Assembly: GCA_003224075.1 (NCBI GenBank)
Contig: QHYF01000027.1
Location: 1-20,506, forward strand
Reading direction: 5' to 3'
Origin: Acidobacteriota bacterium
GTDB taxonomy: Bacteria > Acidobacteriota > Terriglobia > Acidiferrales > UBA7541
DNA: 20,506 nucleotides
How positions within the stretch are numbered: position 1 is the first letter of the stretch; the number at the start of each line of letters is the position of its first letter. Position numbers and translations under genes: made by a program. This document shows, piece by piece, positions 1-7,824 of the stretch. The notes under the pieces were generated by a model. The model had not been told where the DNA came from and did no database searches. It saw only the letters and a list, made by a program, of their open reading frames with translations.

Positions 1-1806
1 TCGCATTGGGGCCATCCGAAGTGGAACATCGTCAGCAAGTCTTCCTGCACGGGCACGCAATTCGTCCAGGCTGTCGGCGCCGCGGAAGCGACGCTCTATT
101 ACGAAGGGCGCCCGAAGGCTCTCGCGCAAGCGAAAAAAGCTCCGCTCGGCGAATACGTCAGGCACGAGCCCGATGAGATTGTCTATGTTTCCGGAGGCGA
201 CGGGGCCACCAGCGAGGGCGAGTTTTGGGAATCGCTGAACGTCGCATGCGCCAAGAAACTCCCGCTTTTGTACCTTATCGAAGACAACGGGTACGCCATC
301 TCCGTGCCCATCGAAGTCCAAACGGCAGGCGGAAACATTTCGAAATTGGTGCGCGAATTTCCGGGATTGCATGTCGGCGAATGCGACGGTACCGATCCGT
401 TCGAAAGCTATGCGGCGTGCAAGGAAGCGGTGCAGTACTGCCGCGAGCGGCGCGGTCCGGCCCTGATTCACGCACACGTGACGCGGCCCTATTCGCATTC
501 GCTGTCCGACGACGAAAAGCTTTACAAGTCCCCCGAGGAACGCGAAGAAGAAGCCCGCCGCGATCCGGTTTCGAAATTTGCGCTCTTTCTGGTTCGTGAA
601 GGCATTCTCGATCAGAAGCAGATCGAATCCCTGCAAGCGGAGATCGACAACGAAGTGCGCGAAGCCACCGACCAAGCGCTTGCCGCAGAAGCACCTCCCC
701 TCGATTCCATTCGAATGAACATCTACTCCCCGGAATTGGATCCCACGTCTTCCGAGTTCGATACGGAACCGCAATTGCACGGCGCACCGAAGACGATGGT
801 CGAAATGGTGGCCGCGACGCTTGCCGACGAGATGGCGCGTGACGAGCGCATCATCGTTTTCGGAGAAGACGTCGCGGACGCCAGCCGCGAAGACAACCTG
901 AAGCACGTGAAGGGGAAGGGCGGCGTCTTTAAAGCCACTTCCGGATTACAGCGCAAGTACGGCCACGACCGCGTTTTCAATTCGCCGCTCGCCGAAGCGA
1001 GCATCGTGGGCCGCGCGATCGGCATGGCCACCCGCGGCTTGAAACCGGTCGCGGAAATCCAGTTCTTCGACTACATTTGGCCGGCTATGATGCAGATTCG
1101 CGATGAGTTGTGTGTGATGCGCTGGCGTTCGAATGGAGCGTTCAAGGCGCCGGTGGTGCTGCGCGTGGCCATCGGCGGCTACCTCACCGGCGGGGGCGTG
1201 TATCACAGCCAGAGCGGCGAATCGATTTTCGCCCATTGCCCGGGTCTTCGCGTGGTGATGCCTTCCAGCGCGCTCGACGTCGCGGGTCTTTTGCGCACGG
1301 CGATCCGCTGCGACGACCCGGTCATGTTCCTCGAGCACAAACATCTTTACCGCCAGCCCTACAACCGCTCGGAGAATCCTGGACCGGACTTTATGATTCC
1401 GTTCGGCAAGGCTCGAATGGTGAAAGAGGGCTCGGATCTCAGCATCATCACCTACGGCGCCCTGGTTCATCGCACCGAAGTGGCCGCAGCACAATTGGAG
1501 CGTGAGGGCATCAACGTCGAAATCATCGACCTGCGCTCGCTTTCGCCTTACGACTGGGAGGCCATTGTCGCAACCGTTCGAAAGACGCACCGCGTAATCG
1601 TCGCTTACGAAGACATGCTGAGCTGGGGCTATGGCGCCGAAATCGCCGCGCGCATTGCCGACGAACTCTTCGATGAATTGGATGCTCCCGTAAAGCGCGT
1701 GGCGGCCATGGATACTTTCTGCGCCTACCACCCGAAGCTGGAAGATGTGATCCTGCCGCAGACAACACACATCACCGCCGCCGTGAAGCAGCTTCTGGAG
1801 TACTGA
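1..1806 (+). CDS. 2-oxoacid dehydrogenase E1, fused alpha/beta subunits (5' partial)
   Basis: The frame is open from base 1, so the gene starts upstream of the window; 601 codons are visible. It encodes the thiamine-diphosphate E1 of a branched-chain 2-oxoacid (2-oxoisovalerate) or pyruvate-type dehydrogenase complex, a cytosolic enzyme that decarboxylates the oxoacid and passes the acyl group to E2 lipoate. The first part (visible residues 1 to about 240) is the alpha module: GDG at residues 66-68 and the Asn of EDNGYAISVP at residue 96 form the GDG-X(n)-N ThDP/Mg motif. From about residue 265 (TMVEMVAATLADEM, then FGEDVAD) comes the beta module, with the usual C-terminal transketolase domain (LSIITYGALVHRT, DLRSLSPYD). 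Alpha and beta are often separate genes; here they are one reading frame, as in several Acidobacteriota and Bacteroidota. Substrate preference cannot be told from sequence alone. E2 and E3 are not in the window. Confidence 0.93.
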   Translation, partial: SHWGHPKWNIVSKSSCTGTQFVQAVGAAEATLYYEGRPKALAQAKKAPLGEYVRHEPDEIVYVSGGDGATSEGEFWESLNVACAKKLPLLYLIEDNGYAISVPIEVQTAGGNISKLVREFPGLHVGECDGTDPFESYAACKEAVQYCRERRGPALIHAHVTRPYSHSLSDDEKLYKSPEEREEEARRDPVSKFALFLVREGILDQKQIESLQAEIDNEVREATDQALAAEAPPLDSIRMNIYSPELDPTSSEFDTEPQLHGAPKTMVEMVAATLADEMARDERIIVFGEDVADASREDNLKHVKGKGGVFKATSGLQRKYGHDRVFNSPLAEASIVGRAIGMATRGLKPVAEIQFFDYIWPAMMQIRDELCVMRWRSNGAFKAPVVLRVAIGGYLTGGGVYHSQSGESIFAHCPGLRVVMPSSALDVAGLLRTAIRCDDPVMFLEHKHLYRQPYNRSENPGPDFMIPFGKARMVKEGSDLSIITYGALVHRTEVAAAQLEREGINVEIIDLRSLSPYDWEAIVATVRKTHRVIVAYEDMLSWGYGAEIAARIADELFDELDAPVKRVAAMDTFCAYHPKLEDVILPQTTHITAAVKQLLEY

Positions 1807-1906
1807 GCCGGCCGGGCTTAGACTCCTGCGAGGGAAACTTTTTCGGTTCGATTTGCGTAACTATGATGTAGGAACGCCAAGAAAGATCGCTCTGTGGGGT
1901 GACGCT

Positions 1907-2239
1907 ATGACTTGCCCAAACTGCCACAAGGAAATCGCTGTCGGGTCCAAGTTTTGCTACAACTGCGGCGCCAAACAGCCGGAGACGCCCGCGCCGGGTC
2001 TTTCTCCCGCCACTGGCGGCAAGAAGAAGCTGATGCGCTCCAGCACCGACAAGAAAATTGCCGGTGTGTGCGCTGGCCTGGCCGACTATTTTGACATGGA
2101 TCCCACGGTCATCCGTGTGCTTTGGCTGCTGACCGTCCTATGCGCCGGGACCGGTATTCTCGCTTACATTATTCTTTGGATCGTTCTGCCTCTCGCGCCG
2201 GCCGGAGTGATTCCTACGTCGGCGGCCGCCGCCTCTTAG
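1907..2239 (+). CDS. Zinc-ribbon and PspC domain membrane protein
   Basis: A 110-residue protein. Residues 3-20 form a zinc ribbon with two CxxC pairs (C3, C6, C17, C20), a low-complexity Pro/Ala linker follows, and residues about 43-97 are a PspC domain (RSSTDKKIAGVCAGLADYF, then DPTVIRVLWLL) with a hydrophobic segment at about 70-97. PspC domains belong to the phage-shock/envelope stress family; the zinc-ribbon version is common but its function is not established. I chose ATG 1907 because GGGG at 1896-1899 sits 7 nt upstream and the protein then begins directly with the zinc ribbon; an in-frame TTG at 1853 would add 18 unconserved-looking residues. A TATGAT sequence at 1862-1867 could be the -10 box, but its -35 is poor. 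Confidence 0.85.
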   Translation: MTCPNCHKEIAVGSKFCYNCGAKQPETPAPGLSPATGGKKKLMRSSTDKKIAGVCAGLADYFDMDPTVIRVLWLLTVLCAGTGILAYIILWIVLPLAPAGVIPTSAAAAS

Positions 2240-2376
2240 ACGATTAGCGCAATCAAGCAAACGGAAGACTCAGAAGTAACTCGTTTCCGATAAGCAGCGC
2301 GCTCGCGCCCTTGTGCCAGCGGAGGCCAGTCGGATAATCAGAAGGTGGTACTCTGCCGATTTTTTTCAGGGGAGAT

Positions 2377-2811
2377 TTAGTTGCCTGGCTTTGAGTTTCT
2401 CCAGGCCCGCATCCTGCCCTCGAACAGAAGGCCATCGAGCGAAAGAGACCCTGCCCCGACCGTGGACAAAGCAAAACACGCCGTCAACAACGCGAGCGGG
2501 AATTCGTAATTGTGCACCGCCAAATAGCCGCCGCTGCTGTGGACTTTCCAAATAGCTACGCCCATCTCGATCGCGAGTAGCAGCGCCGCTCCGCGCGTAA
2601 ACAGGCCTAAGGCCAAAAGAATGGCGCCGAAGACTTCCAATACACCCGCGATGTAAACAAAGTACCCCGGCAAACCGTGCTGCACAAAGAATTCTTGCAT
2701 CCCACCACCCGCATGGGCCAGCTTCGGATAGCCGTGGGAGAAAAAAATCAGCCCAAGAGCCAGCCGGAGCGCCACCAGGCCCAGCGGCTGAAGGGCATTG
2801 AGAGACTTCAT
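2377..2811 (-). CDS. DoxX family membrane protein
   Basis: A 144-residue integral membrane protein with four hydrophobic segments at roughly residues 10-28, 50-70, 74-90 and 104-121. The family signature is visible at the start (ALRLALGLIFFSHGYPKL) and in the middle (GVLEVFGAILLALGLFTRGAALLLAIEM). DoxX proteins are small quinone/redox-associated inner membrane proteins; the specific role of this subgroup is unknown. ATG 2811 is preferred over an upstream in-frame start because GGAGGT lies 7 nt before it on the minus strand. The gene is transcribed alone, convergent with the PspC gene and divergent from the pfk remnant. Confidence 0.87.
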   Translation of the reverse strand: MKSLNALQPLGLVALRLALGLIFFSHGYPKLAHAGGGMQEFFVQHGLPGYFVYIAGVLEVFGAILLALGLFTRGAALLLAIEMGVAIWKVHSSGGYLAVHNYEFPLALLTACFALSTVGAGSLSLDGLLFEGRMRAWRNSKPGN

Positions 2812-2953
2812 GAAGTTACCTCCACGATTCATTTCAAGAGCTAATTTCGAGTGCGGCGGGATTTTAACAGAAAAGCGAATCGCTCACCGTCCCCCGGTGC
2901 CGCCAGACTTTCAGGTACAATCTTCAGCAAATAAAGCTGATTGACGGAGAATC

Positions 2954-3097
2954 ATGACGAAAGTGAAAACGATTAGTGTGGTCAACGGCGGAGGAGACGC
3001 GCCGGGATTGAACGCAGTCATCTGCCGGGTGGTTCGCTCGGCAATCGGCGCGCACGGGATGCGCGTCATCGGCGCTGCGTTCGGGGACAGCGCATGA
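2954..3097 (+). pseudogene. 5' remnant of 6-phosphofructokinase, 47 codons
   Basis: ATG 2954 is preceded by GGAG and opens a 47-residue frame. Residues 5-41 read as the N-terminus of the phosphofructokinase family: beta strand KTISVV, the nucleotide-binding turn GGGDAPGLNAVI (family consensus GGDxPGxNAxI), then the helix and the second strand MRVIGA. In intact PFK (about 320-360 residues) the next element is a DGxxGL loop. Here it is replaced by AFGDSA and a TGA at 3095-3097, and no further PFK sequence follows in any frame. The stop overlaps the ATG of the next gene (ATGA, 3094-3097). It cannot be an enzyme. It may be an expressed leader peptide for the downstream gene or simply debris left by a deletion. 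A possible -10 box TACAAT is at 2916-2921. Confidence 0.72.
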
Positions 3098-4161
3098 AGA
3101 GAAAACTCCTCATTGCAGTGCCGCTGCTCTGCCTGGTGACGCTCGTTGCCTGGTTGCTCCGGCCGAAGCATGAATTGCTGGGCGAAGCCTTTATCAGCGA
3201 ACGGGATGCCCCTCTTCTGAGCGGCATCGCCGAAGTCCGCGAGCGAGTGGGCACGTTGCATTACGGCGAGCGCGTGGACGTGCTTGCCAGGCACAATGAA
3301 TACGTAAAGGTTCGAACCAACGCGGGCGCCATTGGCTGGGTCGACAGCCGTCACTTGATGGAACCAGCGCTCTGGCTGCGCAGCATCAAGCTCCTGGACC
3401 AAGCGCGAGCGATGCCCGTGCAGGCACGCGGACGCACCAAGGTCTCCACGAATTTGCGCGTCCAGCCGGGGCGAACCGAGCCGCGCCTTTATCAATTTGG
3501 ACGAAATGCTCCCGTGGAGATTGTGGGGCGGGCGGTGGCCGATTGGGCGCAGGTTGCGGACGAAAAAGATTCCTCGAATGAGCCGCAGGAAACGAAGAAA
3601 GAGGACTGGTTTCTGGTCCGCGGCGTCGCTACACGTCCGCCAGGTGAAGACGCTGGTCAGGTCGCCGAACCTACAACCACAACGCAATCCGGGGATCAAA
3701 CCGTGCCGATTGCGGGCTGGGTCGTTGCCCGTTTTATTGAACTGGATCTGCCAGACGCCGTGCGTGAAGGCGTGGCCTCCGCGAACCTTCGCCCGCTCGC
3801 GTGGTTCGAACTCAACCGCGTCAGCGACCCGTCGGGCGACAAGCCACAATATTTGGTTGCCGCCGCCCGCGGACCCGAGGGCCAAGCCTGCGATTTCACC
3901 GCGCTTCGCGTCTACACGTGGTATGCAAAGAGAAGCCGCTACGAAACTGCGTTCATCGAAAATAATCTGTGCGGCCAAATGCCCGTTCGCGTCGGCAAAG
4001 GCCCCAAGGAGGAGCCGGAGTTTCGTTTTCGCGTGATGGGCGGCAACAAAGAGGAGCGTGTCTACCGGTTGATTCAGACGGTTGTCCGCCGAATTCGTCA
4101 AGGCGGGGAGCCTTCGAGCAAGCGGGGCACCATGAAACCTGCCAAACCTGTAGTCAAATAG
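3094..4161 (+). CDS. SH3-like domain protein with N-terminal membrane anchor
   Basis: A 355-residue protein. Residues 5-22 are a hydrophobic segment after KRK, which is a signal peptide or membrane anchor; there is a Cys at 13 but no proper lipobox. Residues about 45-90 form a bacterial SH3-like fold (ERVGTLHYGERVDVLAR, then YVKVRTNAGAIGWVDSRHL). A second SH3-like unit begins at about 115 (STNLRVQPGRTEPRLYQF, then PVEIVGR) and ends with PIAGWVVARFIEL at about 205-217, interrupted by an acidic, Pro/Thr-rich insert at 155-205. The C-terminal about 130 residues are not recognised. Such domains usually bind cell-wall peptides or ligands in the periplasm. The ATG overlaps the stop of the pfk remnant, so its translation is probably coupled to that short frame. 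Confidence 0.78.
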   Translation: MKRKLLIAVPLLCLVTLVAWLLRPKHELLGEAFISERDAPLLSGIAEVRERVGTLHYGERVDVLARHNEYVKVRTNAGAIGWVDSRHLMEPALWLRSIKLLDQARAMPVQARGRTKVSTNLRVQPGRTEPRLYQFGRNAPVEIVGRAVADWAQVADEKDSSNEPQETKKEDWFLVRGVATRPPGEDAGQVAEPTTTTQSGDQTVPIAGWVVARFIELDLPDAVREGVASANLRPLAWFELNRVSDPSGDKPQYLVAAARGPEGQACDFTALRVYTWYAKRSRYETAFIENNLCGQMPVRVGKGPKEEPEFRFRVMGGNKEERVYRLIQTVVRRIRQGGEPSSKRGTMKPAKPVVK

Positions 4162-4275
4162 ACTGTGTTGCCGGGAATCTTGTGCAACTGAGAATGATGA
4201 TCAGGCGGATTGCATAAGATCGGCGATGGCGTTCGCACCCTGCGGGGTCGTAGCGCCGAGGCGGAGAAAACAGCG

Positions 4276-5253
4276 ATGACGTTGCATATCAGCGAAGCCG
4301 AAGTGCGCGCGGTGCTCACCATGCCGATGACGCTTGAGGCGGTCGAGGAGATTTCGCGCAAGCAGGCCACCGGAGAAGTGGTGGTCCATCCGCGGCGGCG
4401 ATTCGAATTGCCGGGCGGAGGCTTTTTTCACTACATGGCTGCAGCCGATTTTTCCGCCGGCTTCGTGGCCATGAAGCAGTACACCTATGTGCGCGGCAAG
4501 CTGCGGTTTCTCGTTCCACTCTACGAAATGGCCACCGGCGATTTGCTAGCCATCATCGAGGCGGATTACATGGGCCAGATGCGCACCGGGGCGGCCTCCG
4601 GCGTGGCCACGAAATATCTTGCCCGCAGAAATTCTCACGTTGTGGCAATTATCGGCACGGGAGGCCAGGCAAGGACGCAACTGGAAGCGATTGCCGCGGT
4701 TCGCAAGCTTGAATCTGCGCGCGTCTACGGACGCGATGCGGCAAAGCGCGAGAGGTTTTGCGATGAGATGTCCGAGCGGCTGGGAATACCCGTGCACCCG
4801 AGTCCTTCCGCGGCAGACGCGGTGCGCGTGGCGGACATTGTGTGCACCGCGACTACGGCCGCACAGCCCGTGGTTTCTGGCGCAGATCTGGCGCCTGCCA
4901 CGCACATCAATGCCATCGGCGCGAATCACGCGCACAAGCGCGAGTTGGACGACGAAGTTGTCGCCAGTGCCGACGTCATTGTCGTGGATTCCGTCGAGCA
5001 GTCCCGCCAGGAAGCGGGTGACCTCATCATCGCGTTTCATGGCGATGAAATTTGCTGGACAGGCGTCAAGAAGCTTTCCGAAGTCGTCGCGGGGAAAACC
5101 ACCGGCAGGACGAGCGACGCCGAAGTGACGCTCTTCAAGTCGAATGGTATCGCATCCTGGGATTTGGCTGCGGCCATGCGGGTTTACGCGCTGGCGCGGG
5201 AGAGAAAACTGGGGAGGGAACTGCCGTTTTGGAGGGATGAGGCAAAAAGCTAG
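4276..5253 (+). CDS. Ornithine cyclodeaminase / mu-crystallin family NAD(P)-dependent enzyme
   Basis: 325 residues, the normal family length. The Rossmann fingerprint IIGTGGQARTQL is at about 125-136. Other family marks are the substrate-side Lys in AMKQY (K67), QMRTGAASGVATKYL at 101-115, TATTAAQPVV at 191-200 and INAIGANHAHKRELDDE at 211-227. Members include ornithine cyclodeaminase, archaeal-type alanine dehydrogenase, ketimine reductases and opine-type synthases, so the substrate cannot be assigned. ATG 4276 is chosen because GGAG lies 9 nt upstream and the protein then starts with the conserved first helix; an in-frame TTG at 4210 would add 22 residues of no family likeness. It ends 3 nt before the convergent anti-sigma gene. 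Confidence 0.88.
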   Translation: MTLHISEAEVRAVLTMPMTLEAVEEISRKQATGEVVVHPRRRFELPGGGFFHYMAAADFSAGFVAMKQYTYVRGKLRFLVPLYEMATGDLLAIIEADYMGQMRTGAASGVATKYLARRNSHVVAIIGTGGQARTQLEAIAAVRKLESARVYGRDAAKRERFCDEMSERLGIPVHPSPSAADAVRVADIVCTATTAAQPVVSGADLAPATHINAIGANHAHKRELDDEVVASADVIVVDSVEQSRQEAGDLIIAFHGDEICWTGVKKLSEVVAGKTTGRTSDAEVTLFKSNGIASWDLAAAMRVYALARERKLGRELPFWRDEAKS

Positions 5254-5256
5254 GAG

Positions 5257-5502
5257 CTAAGCCTGGTTTCCTTTTTCTTTCATTTTGCGGCGCAACGCTT
5301 CGTGGAGCCGCGATTTAATGTCGCTCGGAAGTTCCACCGGTTTCGAATCACAAAAAACATCCACCGTCAACCTGACCTGGTCGACCACCACCTTGCAATC
5401 ATCGCAATCTTCGAGATGCTGTTCCAGCTCCTGTTTCACGGACGGTTCGAGTTCGCCGTCGAGGTAGTTCGAAATCTCGCGGATGACGCTCTTGCAGTTC
5501 AA
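5257..5502 (-). CDS. Zinc-finger (ZAS-type) anti-sigma factor, soluble
   Basis: An 81-residue protein with C3 and the motif H29-x3-C33-x2-C36 (HLEDCDDC), the zinc-binding anti-sigma (zf-HC2/ZAS) signature. It contains no membrane segment, so it should be a cytosolic anti-sigma factor that holds the sigma factor encoded just upstream; by analogy with RsrA-type proteins it could respond to thiol oxidation, but this is inference. Its ATG overlaps the sigma stop codon (5499-5502), which supports translational coupling and a paired role. Confidence 0.86.
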   Translation of the reverse strand: MNCKSVIREISNYLDGELEPSVKQELEQHLEDCDDCKVVVDQVRLTVDVFCDSKPVELPSDIKSRLHEALRRKMKEKGNQA

Positions 5503-6140
5503 TTCGTTCTGCCTTGCCGAAAGTAGCGGCTCAGTTTCTGCCGGAGTTTGAGCCGGGCCCGCAACAGCCGGGATTTTACCGCTGGAACCGAAATTCCAAG
5601 AACTTTGGCGGTTTCCTCGGTCGAAAGCTCTTCCATGTCGCGGAGAACAAAGACGACTCGAAAATCAGGCTCGAGCTTGTCGATGACCTCAGACAGGATT
5701 TCGTGCATTTCCGTTTGCGCAAAGCGCTGCTCGGGGCTCGGTCCCCAATCCTCGATTTCGCGTGGCATGAGGTCTTCAGCGCCCTCGATCGGCTCATCGA
5801 GCGAGACTTGGTTCGGGCGGCGTTTCCGCAGCCGCATCAGGGCTTCGTTCACCGCGATGCGCACCAGCCAGGTGTAGAAGCGCGAATCTTCCTGGAAATC
5901 CTTCAGGTGCGCGTAAGATTTCAGAAAAGCTTCCTGCATGGCGTCCTCGGCGTCTTCCCGATTCCGGGTGATGTTCATGGTCAGCCGGAAGATTTTCCCC
6001 TCATAGCGGGTGACCAGCTCTTCAAACGCATCGGCGTCGCCCCGCTTGGCCGCCGCCACGAGCAGATGTTCGTCGTCGCGCGCGACGCGGGAAGGCAATC
6101 GGTGTGGGTTCGATGCGCTCAATGGTTTAGGCGGGCCCAT
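5499..6140 (-). CDS. ECF-type RNA polymerase sigma factor (RpoE-like)
   Basis: 213 residues from the chosen ATG. Sigma region 2 spans about 38-108 (AFEELVTRYEGKIFRL, DAEDAMQEAFLKSYAHL, FYTWLVRIAVNEALMRLRKRR) and region 4 about 145-202 (LEPDFRVVFVLRDMEELST, ETAKVLGISVPAVKSRLLRAR), the standard ECF arrangement with promoter-recognition helices. The start is uncertain: ATG 6140 has GAGG 12 nt upstream, ATG 6152 directly abuts that GAGG, and a GTG at 6188 is also in frame. The downstream anti-sigma gene overlaps by 4 nt, so the two form an operon. A loose ECF-like pair on the minus strand (GTAACC at 6256-6261 and TCTC at 6235-6238) might be an autoregulated promoter; this is weak. Confidence 0.92.
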   Translation of the reverse strand: MGPPKPLSASNPHRLPSRVARDDEHLLVAAAKRGDADAFEELVTRYEGKIFRLTMNITRNREDAEDAMQEAFLKSYAHLKDFQEDSRFYTWLVRIAVNEALMRLRKRRPNQVSLDEPIEGAEDLMPREIEDWGPSPEQRFAQTEMHEILSEVIDKLEPDFRVVFVLRDMEELSTEETAKVLGISVPAVKSRLLRARLKLRQKLSRYFRQGRTN

Positions 6141-6441
6141 TAACGGCCACATCCTCGCTTTCGCATCCGTAAAGGTAGCACAGAGCACCGCGACACCTCT
6201 GCTGTTCCCCTATTTGGATGATCTTTCTGATGGTGAGATTCAAAAAAGATGCCGAGGTTACAAGGCAGGGAACGTCTTTGCTTTCGAACGGCCTTCTCAC
6301 CCGGAAGTTGCCGCTTCGCGGCCCCGCTAGTACAATCTCGCCCGGGAGAGTTTCGACGCCTTCGCTTCCGGTGGTTTCGCTCCGGCCCTCTATCCTTGGG
6401 TCGTCATCTCAAGATTCTACGGCGATGAACTGGAGCTACGA
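6141..6441. other. Divergent intergenic region, sigma operon / crotonase operon
   Basis: About 300 nt separate the two divergent transcription units and should hold both promoters. I see no convincing -35/-10 pair for the plus-strand operon, no RNA gene and no repeat. The first 48 nt next to the sigma gene may instead be coding if the upstream GTG 6188 is used. Low-confidence ECF-like sites are described under the sigma gene. Confidence 0.4.
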
Positions 6442-7251
6442 ATGGCCTCGACATTGGCAATGGACACGAAAGAACTCGTGAAATACCGGGTCGAAGGGGG
6501 AATCGCCATATTCGAATTGGACGATCCCCCGGCAAACACCTACAGCTACGAGATGATGCAGCAATTCGACGCGGCCATCCTCAAGGCGCGCATGGATGAG
6601 AGTGTTCACGTCCTGCTGATTCGCGGGGCGGGCGACAAGTTTTTCTGCGCTGGGGCCAGCATTTCCATGCTCACGAAGGCCGATCCGGCTTTCAAGTACT
6701 ACTTCTGTCTGCACGCCAACGAGACGCTTTGCCGGCTCGAGCAGACTCCCAAGCTGGTCATCGCGGCTCTCAACGGGCACACCGTCGGGGGCGGCCTGGA
6801 AGTCGCGCTGGCCTGCGACATTCGAATCGCAAGGAAAGAAGGTGGAAAGACTGGCCTCCCAGAAGTGAATCTTGGAGTCTTGCCGGGCACCGGCGGCACC
6901 CAGCGCTTCTCTCGCATCGTCGGCAGCGCCAAGGCGCTCGAACTGATAGTGAGGGGCCAGATCTTCAGCTTCGAAGAAGCCCTGGGGATGGGTTTGATTC
7001 ACTACATTTATGAACGCGAAACCTACTGGCAAGATGTCATGGCCTATGCAAAGCAATTCTGTCCGCCCAATAAGGCCGCGGGCGCGGTCGGCCGCATCAA
7101 GAGAGCCGTCGTGACCGGTTCGGAAATTGCTTTTAGTGAAGCCTTGGGCATCGAGCGTGAACTCCAACAGTTACTTTTTACCAGTGAGGACGCCAAAGAG
7201 GGCCTGGCCGCCTATGTCGAAAAGCGCGCACCCCATTTCAAGGGCAAGTAG
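6442..7251 (+). CDS. Enoyl-CoA hydratase/isomerase family protein, both catalytic Glu present
   Basis: 269 residues, standard crotonase length. Oxyanion-hole segments are FFCAGASI (about 67-74) and NGHTVGGGLEVAL (111-123). Both hydratase glutamates are kept: E120 in GGGLE and E141 in LPEVNLGVLPGTGGTQR, so a true 2-enoyl-CoA hydratase activity is plausible. ATG 6442 follows GGAG at 6 nt spacing; an in-frame ATG at 6460 is an alternative. It is the first gene of a plus-strand run carrying two more crotonase paralogs, which suggests acyl-CoA breakdown such as beta-oxidation or a ring-derived acid, but the pathway is not fixed by sequence. Confidence 0.92.
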   Translation: MASTLAMDTKELVKYRVEGGIAIFELDDPPANTYSYEMMQQFDAAILKARMDESVHVLLIRGAGDKFFCAGASISMLTKADPAFKYYFCLHANETLCRLEQTPKLVIAALNGHTVGGGLEVALACDIRIARKEGGKTGLPEVNLGVLPGTGGTQRFSRIVGSAKALELIVRGQIFSFEEALGMGLIHYIYERETYWQDVMAYAKQFCPPNKAAGAVGRIKRAVVTGSEIAFSEALGIERELQQLLFTSEDAKEGLAAYVEKRAPHFKGK

Positions 7252-7281
7252 AAATATCGAAAGACATAGTAAGCTGGCACC

Positions 7282-7812
7282 ATGCGAACCCTCCCAGACC
7301 ATCTGCGCAAAGGCATGAAGCTCGTGATCGTCGGTTGCAATCCGAGTGAGTCTTCCGTGCGCGTCGGTCATTACTACGCCGGACGCGGGAATCAATTCTG
7401 GCCCATGCTCTACGAGGGCGGCGTTGTGCCGGAACCTTTCGATTACCACGACGACAAGCGTGTGATTGAATTCGGGATTGGGCTCACCGACCTAGTCAAG
7501 CGCCCCACAAGGGGCGTGGAAGAATTGAAGCGCGAAGATTTTGCCGAAGGCCGCATCGTGCTTTCGCAAAAGCTCGAGGAATTCACGCCTCACGTGGTGG
7601 CCTTCAACGGGAAGCTCACCTACGAACAGTTTGCCCAGCGCAAATGCAAGTTTGGCATTCAGAAAGAGCTGCTTTACGGTGCGCGCGTCTACGTTTTGCC
7701 CTCCACCAGCGGCGCGAACGCTGCGGGTAAGCACCAGAAATTGCAACATTTTCGGAAACTGGCGCAACTTGTATCTCGGATTGAAAAAGAACGTGACGCC
7801 AGGGGACACTGA
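7282..7812 (+). CDS. mug: Mug-type mismatch-specific uracil/thymine DNA glycosylase
   Basis: 176 residues of the uracil-DNA glycosylase superfamily, family 2 (Mug/TDG). Motif A is VIVGCNPSES (15-24), with N20 at the place of the catalytic Asn of E. coli Mug, followed by GRGNQFWPMLYEGG (34-47), matching the family's NxFW segment. The second DNA-binding loop is LPSTSGANA (139-147). The enzyme removes uracil or thymine from G:U and G:T mismatches, starting base excision repair. It sits 30 nt after the first crotonase gene and 12 nt before the second, so it appears to be co-transcribed with metabolic genes to which it has no obvious link. Confidence 0.88.
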   Translation: MRTLPDHLRKGMKLVIVGCNPSESSVRVGHYYAGRGNQFWPMLYEGGVVPEPFDYHDDKRVIEFGIGLTDLVKRPTRGVEELKREDFAEGRIVLSQKLEEFTPHVVAFNGKLTYEQFAQRKCKFGIQKELLYGARVYVLPSTSGANAAGKHQKLQHFRKLAQLVSRIEKERDARGH

Positions 7813-7824
7813 TCGGAGGCGCTC

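Noticed and set aside
3095..3097. Stop of the pfk remnant as another possible selenocysteine codon
   Set aside because: Reading past it gives no PFK-like sequence and soon meets another stop; no Cys/Sec position of the family is here.
2911..4101. Long minus-strand frame (396 codons) opposite the SH3-domain gene
   Set aside because: It is antisense to a protein with clear SH3-like and anchor features, has a basic/His/Arg-rich composition typical of shadow frames in GC-rich DNA, and shows no domain.
6235..6261. ECF-like promoter GTAACC-N17-TCTC on the minus strand upstream of the sigma gene
   Set aside because: The match is loose and such short motifs occur by chance; kept only as a remark under the sigma gene.
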